Source: Micrasema longulum (lineage: Eukaryota > Arthropoda > Insecta > Trichoptera > Brachycentridae). From it: DNA of 64,000 nucleotides. The DNA lies in contig JAGVSM010001666.1 of the NCBI GenBank assembly GCA_022494885.1, positions 310,001 through 374,000 of the forward strand, read 5' to 3'. Positions 47,370 through 58,000 of the stretch are shown here, one piece after another. The position numbers were made by a program, and so were the translations under genes. Position 1 is the first letter of the stretch; each line of letters begins with the position of its first letter. The notes under the pieces were generated by a model. The model saw only the letters and a list, made by a program, of their open reading frames with translations. It made no database searches and was not told the origin of the DNA.

Positions 47370-47795
47370 GATATTTGTTTTTTATAGTTTTTAAATTGAT
47401 TTATTTTTTAAATTTTTAAAAAGATTTAGAATATTATTTATTTTAACATTTTATTTTTAAAATGGTTAAGAACTTCTAGGCTCTTATCGGGAGACAGCTA
47501 GTATTATACCTAGGGCATTCAATATACATTGCAACAATACCAACAAATCAATGATTTCTGATTTTAGCAATTTCGAATATACCGCATTATCTTTATTTTT
47601 TTGTTTTACCCAAGTAGGTTAAGTATTAAAGTCGCTAAGTTATTATATAGAACAATGTATAAAACAACTGTGTAATATGTATAGATATATTGTTATTATA
47701 TTATTTCATAATTTTGTAATAGAACACTGTTAAGTTAAATGTATTTATGTTCATGTTTATAAAAAGCATTTGTGCCGTGTACACTAATAAAATAA
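47370..47795 (+). repeat. Dispersed repeat R, copy 2
   Basis: Matches 35425-35875 (see there). It directly follows the LINE tail. Confidence 0.75.
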
Positions 47796-47799
47796 AACA

Positions 47800-48165
47800 A
47801 AAATTGTTTGAATAAATGAGATTTAAGTGGTTTTAAGTTTTTTGGTTTAAGTTACGAGTATGCTTTACCATAAAAATCAAGACGTTTTTTACGGGATTTT
47901 CTTTTGTACATATTATAAAGTTATTTTAATGTACAAATTGATAAAAAAAATAACTATTATGAAAATCGCTTTGCCAAAAATTGCATACCATAGGCGCGTA
48001 CCTGTGGTTTTTTTGTTGTTGATAAATTGTAGATTATGGGAGCTAGACCATCCAAAAACCCTGAGAACCACCCTGTTTTATTTGCAGTATGCCAGACGTA
48101 CGGTACACAAATATCATAACTATTTTTGAAAAACGCAAAAGTTGACACAGAAAATTTCATATTGA
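47800..48165. other. Non-genic stretch
   Basis: The 89-codon + frame at 47860-48129 has no recognisable motif. Confidence 0.4.
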
Positions 48166-48171
48166 TTCAAT

Positions 48172-48600
48172 TTAATTTAAACTATAACAGGGACCGTCGG
48201 GCCCGGAGACATAGCTGCCGATGGAACTACCAACCAGCGGCCCCTGTTATAGTTTTAATTAAATTTAAATACATGTAATTCAATTACATTTTCATTATAA
48301 AACTTCATAACATTATATATTTTACACCAGTTTTTATTATATACATTCAAACAAAACTTTTATTCTTATAATTGTTATTACCTTATACTTAAATGATTTT
48401 AAATTAAATTCTTTTATTTACATAATTATATAAAATCATGATTTACATCCCCTGCTTGCACTTGTATATAACATAGAAATTTGTTTAGTCTCCCACCAGT
48501 CTGACGATGTCGGTCTAGACGAAACCCGGTCACTGGTGAAAAATGTATAAAATAGTTATAAATAAAAGTGGAATAAAACCATAAAGTATTTTTATTATTA
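48172..48600 (+). mobile_element. Penelope-like 3' end (family 1)
   Basis: Begins with a palindrome whose arms (taaactataacaggg and cccctgttatagttt) enclose about 60 bases of GC-richer sequence (48177-48262), continues through AT-rich DNA and contains the hammerhead-like motif at 48494. The downstream ataaataaaagtggaataaa resembles the tail at 24415. Coding part absent. Confidence 0.55.
48494..48538 (+). ncRNA. Hammerhead-ribozyme-like motif with intact core (family 1)
   Basis: Stem I CACCAGT (48494-48500) pairs perfectly with ACTGGTG (48532-48538). CTGACGA (48501-48507) follows stem I directly, then a short stem II (gtc...gac), GAAA (48521-48524), ACC-C-GGT in place of stem III, and C48531 as the base before the predicted cleavage, giving a GUC triplet. 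Every invariant base is present. The one irregularity is an extra U before stem II. Confidence 0.72.
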
Positions 48601-48748
48601 TATTATAATTAAAATGGAATTTGTTGAATTTGATATTTTTAAACATAAAATATGTATGTATAACTATACATCTTATCCTATTCATGATAATTTAAGGTTT
48701 TTTATTAAATGCTCTGATTTTTACCGCGTCCAAGAAATCATTTTTTAT

Positions 48749-48935
48749 AGGCGGCCTCTGTGGTGCAGTGGTCAAGACGCTTGACTCTCACACTGAAGGT
48801 TCCGGGTTCAGTTCCTGGTGAGAATTAAAAAAAAAAAATTTTTTATCAAGCCTGGGAGTTTTGTGATGTAATTCACCACTGTAATTGGGCCTCCTGGCCT
48901 GTTGTCTTGCAAAAAATAAATAAATAAACATATTT
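48749..48935 (+). repeat. tRNA-derived SINE, family SINE1
   Basis: A-box-like tggtgcagtggtcaagacgc, B-box-like ggttccgggttcagttcc, body with gtaattgggcctcctggcct and an (AAAT)n tail. It ends about 130 bases before troponin C exon A. Confidence 0.82.
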
Positions 48936-49061
48936 ACAATTTCTCTCAGCACTGAACTTTTTCATTTATGCAAATGAAATGTCTGAAAGAGGGATTATGT
49001 TATTGCTTCTCGATTGTTTGAAATTCCAAACTAAAATAATGCTTTTTTTCTTCTTTTCTAG

Positions 49062-49089
49062 GCCGCCATTGATGAAGAACAGATGGCGA
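49062..49089 (+). CDS. TpnC: Troponin C coding exon A (codons 2-10 and first base of 11)
   Basis: A 28-base exon between a long pyrimidine tract ending in ttctag and the donor gtgagt. It encodes AAIDEEQMA and ends one base into a Met codon (A|TG). Its upstream border is phase 0, as expected if the previous exon ends with the ATG. Confidence 0.88.
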
Positions 49090-52000
49090 GTGAGTAATCG
49101 ATTATCTCCACTAAATAAACTATGTCAGAATATTTTCTAACATTTTGAAGTTGTTGAAATAATCTGTTTCCTCTACCCCATTCACTAAAGGAATGTTTTC
49201 AGTAAGAGTATGTAATTAGGAATAAGTATTTTGAGAAACGAAGTAGCGTAGTATTTAAACCGTTGATCCCTTAACAAAGATTAATAGAGTTTTTGAACTT
49301 TTTCTCTTCAAATTATGTTATTTATAGCAAGAAAACGATGACTTATTTTTTTCGTTTTTTTTTTTCAACTCCATACATAAAAAATCGTGGTACAAATTTG
49401 CACCGTCAGAGAATTGCAACATGAAAGTTTTTAACAAATTACAACAGGGATCGAGAATACCTTAAATAAGGGAATATGGAAGTCTAGGCATTTACAGGGC
49501 TTATGACCTGTCATTGGCTAGTTTAAGTGGCCACTTTACACACTGTGTAGCATTCACCATTTTGCCTATGTTTGAGCATCCGTATTTCTTCAATTCTTCC
49601 ATTTGTTGATTTTAGTGAAGTTAAAGAGCTGGAACCTTTATTTTTGTGAAGAGATTCATCTGACTGAATTACATTACATACTAGGCAACGCTTGAAGGTA
49701 TTCTCCATCCCTGTTGTAATTTGTTAATCTTAATGACTTCCGTGAGAGTGAAATCCAGTCTTTTGTCTACAAACATTTGGACAAACTCAAATATTGTAAT
49801 GAAAGTTTTATTTATTAAAAATAAAAAATATTTCATGGTTTATTTTGATTGTAATTGTTTTAAACTTCTTTTTAATGTGATATTTAGTATTAAGGATGAA
49901 TTTTTGTTTATGAATCTTTATAAAATAAGTAGGTATTAAAGAATTATTTTTTTAAACTTTTCAACATGACTCAAAAGTTATAAATAACTTGCACTGGAAA
50001 ATTGGGAATCGAGTTGTGATAGGGTGGAATCTGAACGTCAGACCTTTGATCCGTGAATCAACAATTCTACCACGGGACCACAACACGGTTAAAAAATTAA
50101 AAACCCAAGTTTTTTATTCTACATAACTGTGATTTTGTTTATTTAACATTTTCATTATACGAGATTTTATTTGTAACAGATGTTAAATTTCGTTTTCATT
50201 GATACTTTTAAAAAAAGCATATTTTTTTATCATTTACTTTTTTTTGTCGTTTAATTTCTTCGTTAATTTAACATTATAATACCAATTAAATCACTTTCTA
50301 CTGCAGATGGAACGCCATACTCTTTTTTCTTACGGAATTTTTGTTCAGAAAACATTTGATACCTCATTTATCATGCGAAAAAGTTTATACCTAAAATAAT
50401 TTTTAAAAATATTTTTTCTTACGACAATAAAACCACATAAGTGGTGTCTCCGCGTAAAATAATTTACCCAGACAAGTAGGCATAAAGAAAAAAAAACTAC
50501 ACTTTTACATTTTTTTTGCTTATTTCAGTGTTGAAGCGAGCTTTTACCATGTTCGACTCTAGCAAGCAGGGTAGAATTGAAAAGGAAAAAGTCAGGACTA
50601 TTTTGAACACCATGGTCCACAGTTTTGACGATAAAGAACTGGAAACTTTGCTTGAAGGAGAAGATCATGAAGGTACAAAAATATTTATTTAATCTGGTTA
50701 TTTATTTTATTATAGTATCAATATTGAGAGAGTGAAGCAATTTAGGTACTTAGGCAGTATCATCACAGAAAAACTACATTTTTTTAAATTATTTAAAAAT
50801 TATAATAATAAATTAAATTTTGTACTTTTAGTTATTATTAATTTTTTTATTTTTTGCAAGTGATATGATACGGAGCGGCTTAATACAGGTACGCATTTTT
50901 TTAAATTTTTTACATTCTATTTAGTTTTTATATAGAAAACTATAATTGGCCTAAAATTTTGGTTTATTTGTATATACTGTACTTTTTGTTGTAATGGCTG
51001 TTGTTTTCTTTAAATAAATAAATAAAATAAAATAAAACAATAAATTGATCAAAAAAGCAACATTGTTCAATCAAATCATTACGTTTGTATAAATGAAGTA
51101 AGAAAGCGTTTGCTCTTAAAAAAAATATAAAAAAACCTAAAAAGACTCATTAAAATTCATTCTGTATCATTAGCGTCGACGTTGTTTGTAAAAAGAGTAA
51201 AAGATTTTTATCATTTTCGTAACTGGTTGTACAATATGATTTACGAAATAAACTTGTTGTGCTTTCGCACAGTCATACAGTATTTTACAAGCTTAATTCG
51301 AGTTGCATAGTTTACTACTGCGCTTTCGTTCATGCTTTGAGAAATTAAACCCTCACATAATCCCCAGTAGTTTTCCTTTCTGCAATAAATTATTTTTTAC
51401 ATTTCTATATTCTGTTAACAGGAACAGGTAAACTGAACTTTGACTCATTTTGTCGAGTAGCAACGCATTTTCTCGATGAAGACGACGAAGCTCTTCAAAA
51501 GGAGCTTAAAGAAGCGTTTAGACTTTACGACAAAGAAGGTGTGATATAAATATATTTTAATAGATTTAACCATTTTAAATTCTGTGATGTCCTGCCGGTA
51601 AAAAAACTCTGTCACTAAAAATTACACTCGCAACACTAGATTAAAAACTAAGGGCTCCCGGTGGTTCCCCAAATTACAAGTTGCTTTGTAATTTGGGGAG
51701 AACGAAAATTAAATTGCGTTATTTCAAGGTTGTTCAATGATTTCCCACAAATCATTATTACCATGAAAGATCTTCAAATGAAAAATAAAGAACTGAAGAA
51801 ATGTCTTTTAAATACTTTATAATGCATGTGAAAAAATAAATGTGTTTAACGAATTTATTCATTAGACGTACCTGTATAAATTATAATGGACTCAGTATTG
51901 ATGTAGATATTTTTAACTACGCATTGCATTTGTACAAAAAATTTCTTTGTGCTATGTATATGTGCTGCATGTAATCCTATGTTTTATATGTGCGTTCATG

Positions 52001-55000
52001 TGTGTGTGCGTGGATGGCTCGGGGTGTGCATTCGTTATTTTTATTTATTACCAATGATAACTTCCTTGGAAAACGCAAATTTTAACAATTTTTCTTTTCT
52101 CTCTTGAGTTTCTTATTTATTTATTTTTTTTGTCACATTTAGTGTTACAACCTTTTGCATAATTTATGAAATCTTTATTGGTCTTTTTATGTTAGAAAAT
52201 CATTGTTTTTAATATTTTTTATGTATGACTGTATGTTTTCTGAATAAAAAAAAATAAATAAATAAAAAAAAAAATATATATAATTTAATAAAATAATATA
52301 AAGTAAATATGTCAATAAAAAAATGCATCCCACCGAAAAGTCTTTGGACTTAGTGGGAAACAAATTGTAATATGCATTTTAAAATATCAAATAAACGTTG
52401 TTCTGCAGCACTAAAACTGAAATAAATATTTGGCCTCGTGGTGTAATGGTCAGCGCGTTTGCCTACCATGCCAGAGGTCTCGGGTTCGATTTCCGACAGG
52501 CTTGAGATTATTCAAATGGGTGTTTTTACACTGGAATATTTCGCTGTCCCTGGACGGGTCCCTGAAACGTGAGACTGATCATGTTACCTGCAACAAATTA
52601 TGATCAAGACACGCTGCGATTGGTGTACCAGTGCAGTATCCTGTGCACCATCAGGTGCAGAAAGGGAATAGGAAAAAAATACATATCAACCACGTCGCGA
52701 ATCGAACCCGAGACCTCTTGCATGACGGACAAACTCGCTGACCATTTCACCACGATTGCTGCAAAATCTGAGGAAAGCTGAGAAAGGCATGACAATCAAG
52801 TCCAGCGAAATTGGACGGCAAATAATAAGAAAGAAATAAAATCAAAAATCAAAAACATTTTTTACTGCGTGAAAAAAAAATCTTACGAGTCACTGTGTAA
52901 AACTTGTGGTAACCTCAACATGCCTTAGGTAATATTAGGTAACCTGAGGTTAGGAAATGATTGCCTTATAATCACTGTCTTTCCGTCGTTTTAAAATTAT
53001 ACCAATGTGTTTTATTTTATTTATTTACTATGGATAACTTATATGGCGCCATTTTCGTAATAAAATACTTCAAGGGCGCTTTACATGGTGATTCTATTGT
53101 TAAATCAATTAAATTGAAGCTTTTAAATTTGTAATTTAATTCAAATAATTTATTTTGTTGTCACGTGCTACGGATTTATTCAAATGATTTAGAGAACAAG
53201 TGGGTTTTAAGTTTTTTCCGAAACATCACTTCACTTTCACAGCCTCGCACCTCTGCTGGAAGAGCATTCCATGCCATAGGGCCTGCGACCGCAAATGCGC
53301 GTTCACTAAATTTAGTGCGCTGTTTGCGTAGAGGTATAATAACTTTTCCTCTCGCCGAAGACGTAGCTGCTGTGTGTCTGGTTTAGCGATCTAATTTTCT
53401 CTCAAATTATTGTTTCATATTTTGTCTCAGGGCACTTGATATTTGGTCATTTCTGAAGATCCTGATGAACAAAATGTTTCATTTAAATTATCTTACATAC
53501 CTAAATATGTGCTCAGGTTTACTTGAAGATTTCTGAATTTCCTGTTAATATTCATAGCAGTTGTCTCGTTATTAATTAATTAAATGCAATTCGCAACGCC
53601 AATTACACTACAGGAACGGACGGGTTAACTAATTTATTTGACTGTTTTTACAATTTTCAGATGTTCATTGTTTAAGATCCTGACAAGCTAGTAGTTTCCT
53701 GTGTATATACTTATTTGTTTTATGTGTTTTTTCATTACATGATACTTGTAAAGGCTCCTATTTCTATTCTTTTAGCTGTGAACTATAATGAATGCTACTT
53801 CTCTGAATAAATATATCTTGGTGTATACATAGACCAAAGCTTAAAATGAAAAGACCATATCAGTGAACTAGTTAAATGAATTAGAAAATGTATGAACATA
53901 TTTATAAGATTACGGAGTATTTTAAAACTCATTCATTTAAAAATAGCTTATTACTCAATTGTACAATCTTTGTAACAATATGGTTTTATAGAATGGAGTG
54001 GTGCATATGCCAATATATTAAACCTTCTTAAAATAGTACAAAGATTAATTATTAAAGTAATTTTAAAGAAACCCTCAACATTAAATACGGAAAGTCTATA
54101 TAAAATATTTAAGATTTATACAGTAGACACTTTTTATAAAATAAATTACATTATTCAAATATATAAAAAAGAAAAAGCAAAAGAATTTGAAATGAATATG
54201 TCCCTCAGATACCAACTAAAATTCAAAATTCCATACAAGTCATGGTCAAAATAGCTTTGTATTCAAAGGTGTAAAAAAATATAATAATTTTCCTAATGAA
54301 CTAAAAACTATTAAAAATTCGTGTAAAAACAACAATTTATTTTAATTGGTATGAATGTATGATTATTTTAAGTTTTTTCTTTATATATCTTTTGTTTTTA
54401 TTTTTCTTTTTATGTACTCGTATTTAAAATTATATAAACTCTTATAAATAAACAACTACAACAGTGTAAGTCACTCTCCAAGCACAAGAGTTAGTCTCTT
54501 TTTTTGGAGAGTTACAGTGATAACATTAACTAGATGTGTAAAAGTAGATATGTTTTAAATTTTATAAAAAATATGTACCTTTTATGAAATTTATAAATAA
54601 AAAAATAGAAAATAAATTATTTGTGAAATAATAAAATTAAAATCACTAAGACCATGGTACCGCAGGGACTCGCAAAAACAGGTCCCATGAAAACGACTCT
54701 TGTGCCGGAACCTAGGTAAGTAAGTAAAAGAAGAAGAAGGTCTTTTTCTTTGACTTATATAGCCTCTTTGAGTAGATCCACATACAAAACAAATTATCGT
54801 CAAACTATGGACTTGAACCTAGTCACAGAAGTACTCCAAACGTAAACACTACTAAAACAGTTCTGTGCCACAAATAGATCTTGCACGTACTCGAAAGTTT
54901 AGTTTTCTGTCAGAATTGCTCGATTTTTTATGATTTCAACCATGAAAAAAAAGTCAAAATTGCATGTCATCTCAAATTAAAAAAATAAATGTTTAGAAAA

Positions 55001-58000
55001 ACCGATTTTTAATGTTAATTTGCCAAATCTGACCGGGAAAACTCGAGCTTTTTGCCACTTGTCAATCTCCACCGGTTATCCGATACCAGCTCATACAGAG
55101 CAATCCTTGATAGATACTTTTTATTTTCACCAGACACAAGGAACCAAAAATCAAGGCCAATCTTATCTAAATAATAGAAAAAAAGAGAGCTATTGACACC
55201 ATTTTCAGCTTCAGCCTATTCAAATAACACCAGCAACACCCTATTCAAAACAGGGCATATGAGCAATTGCTTTTGAAGCTTCTGATCAGCATTATTATTT
55301 GATTACTTTTAGTTTTATTTTTGCAGGAAATGGCTACATTCCAACGAGCAGCCTCAGAGAGATATTGGCTGCATTGGATGATCAGCTAACATCAGACCAA
55401 CTGAATGAAATGATTGCAGAAATCGATACTGATGACTCTGGTACCGTAGATTTTGATGGTGAGAAAACAAATACATGTACAATGCAATATTTTGAGTTTG
55501 TCCAAATGTTCGTAGACAAAAGATTGGATTTCACCCTCTAGGGAGTCATTAAGATTAACAAATCACAACAGAGATAGAGAACATTTTAGAGAAGGGAATA
55601 TGGAAGTCTAGGCATTTACAGGGCTTATGACCTGTCGTTAGCTGGTTTAAGTCTTTTACACACTGTGTAACATTCACCATTTTGCCTATGTTTGAACATC
55701 CATATTTGTTCAATTCTTCCACCTGTTGATTTAAGTGAAGTCAAAGAGCTGAATCCTTTATTGTTGTGAAGAGATTTATTTGATCGAATTCTTCCACATA
55801 CTAAGCCAAGCTTGAAACCAATTTTCAAATTTAGTATGTGGCACTGAACTGATTTTAACTAAAAATCATCATTCACATTTTTTGACTATATTTTTAACAT
55901 ATTACAACAGAGATAAAGAACATTTAGGAGAAGGTAATATAGAAGTCTTGGCATCTACAGGGCTTATGACCTGTCGATGGCTGGTTTAAGTGGCACTTTA
56001 CACATTGTGTAACATTTTCCATTTTGCCTATATTTGAACATCTATATTTTTTCAATTCATTCATCTGTTGATGTCTGAGAAGTTAAAGAGCTGAAACCTT
56101 TATTTATGCGGGTGAAATTCATCTAATTGAATTATTTCATCTGCATACTAGGCAACACCTGAAACTGTTATTTTTTCAATTTCTATACATCTTCATGGAC
56201 CAGGTGGATTTATCAACAATATTTTGAGTTTGTCCAAATTTTTGTGGACAAGGACTGGATTCAACTCACTGGGGAGATGTTTATATTAACATATTACAAC
56301 AGAGATGCAGAACATTTAGGAGAAGGTAATATAGAAGTCTAGGCATCTACTGGGCTTATGACCTGTCAATATTTTTAACAGTGTTGACATGGTGTCGTCG
56401 AAAAAACCCAGGCAAAAAATAATTAACGTTTCTATTGGGCCAAAGTTTATTTAGCGTCTTTTTTTAAAATGAACTATCATCGTCATTTATTTTTCCCTCA
56501 AAACGCAATACATTTCTAGCCAGTTTGAACCCGTTGAAGGTACATTATGTGGTTGAGTTCCTATTAGTTTCCAGGGTGCTTAGTATTGATTGAAAAGCGA
56601 TGTTTGTACATGTATATATATTGAGCATGTACACGTCAAACTATGCACCGCCATTTTATGCATATACAAACATAATTTTGTATGACAGTCATTCATAAAA
56701 TGTGGGCCGCGTGGGTCGTATGCGAATATAGTTCCACATGGGGGGAGTTATATATGCTACAAATTTCACTGCATTGTACAATCAAATCTAGGGAATTTGT
56801 GTACAATTTTTCATTAAATTTTGAACTGTGTTATATGCGCAAATACTCATAATTATTTTTGGAAGTAAATTTTGGCATTTAAATCAAAAACGTTCATAAA
56901 ATCAACAGATTTTATCACACAAAATTGAATTATTTTTACGAATTTTCGCTAAGATTTATATTCATTGAAATTAATTTTAGGTTTTTTTTTAAATAACTCT
57001 TATAGTTTTACATGACACCTGTTTCACATGTAAATATAAATGTTGAGTTTCTAAATAAAAAAAAACCTGCAAGCGATACTTTTCCAAAAATTAGTTTTTT
57101 TTAAACGCTTGCTTTAAACAAACTTCTTCGCTGATTTCTGAGCTGCCACCGTTCAAACAATTTTGCAAAAATACAAATTTCATATCTAGTGTCATTTTGT
57201 GGTCTTTTGTAAAAAGTTTAAAGCTGCCCTCGTATCTGTATTGTTCATTAATTAAGTTAAGTTAAGTTACTCATTTTTGATAGCTTTTCTGACTATGATT
57301 GCAAAATTCATATTTCATATCAGTCATTATGCCTTTTTAACATTGATATCTCATGAATATAAGGTGTTTAGTCTTATGCTTCAAGTGCCGGTCTAAGGAC
57401 GACTAAATATTGAGTTGAGGGGATCTAAAGCTCCGCTATCCACCGGCAACCGTTAAAAAGTCACGGGGACTTTACCAACTGCACATATACAAAAATTAGA
57501 ACTAGAAATTAGAAAAAGGGTATAAATGGATATCGAAGAGTGACCAATAAGTTATTCTAACTCCGCAAATCCCCTCAACGTTTCATTTCCTTTTACTTCT
57601 GATGCCAATTATTTCAAATGTCCATCCGTCTTCTTCACCCTCTTCCATATTTCATTTGGGGTCAGCTCTTTTTGTCCTACCTTTCTACAGTCTACTACTT
57701 TGGGCCATTGTCTCATCCAACTGAACCTACTTTATGTCTTTTTTTATAGCACTGCACCATGCAAAACAGGTTCGACCTCTACGCTTTCGGCTCTCATGAA
57801 GTTTTAGTGCTCTCATGCCTGGCTAAATGGCCATACCATCTCAATCTGCATTTCCTCATCATCTCTGCCTTTTTGTCCATCCTTAAGTATTTATTTGATT
57901 TGTTCAGGCCATGTACATTTCGTTTTCTGCGTCTGTCATAAATCGCATTCTGTTTTATTTAACCGAAACCAACGCCGCACACTTTGACTGACGCGGTTCT

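Noticed and set aside
52432..52500. A tRNA gene on the + strand
   Set aside because: The same head recurs at 6515, 18185 and 52765 with a shared non-tRNA body, so it is a SINE promoter.
53165..53386. A + strand 73-codon frame sharing PATA-x-ARS and RR....FPL-x-E with a frame at 25510-25640, first taken as a new conserved protein module
   Set aside because: The - strand of both loci reads the ordinary LINE C-terminus ([12 protein letters not shown]...K.HLF). The + strand similarity is only its antisense shadow.
53447..53490. Another hammerhead-like motif (ctgaagatcctgatgaac)
   Set aside because: The 3' core GAAAC and the pairing stem I are absent.
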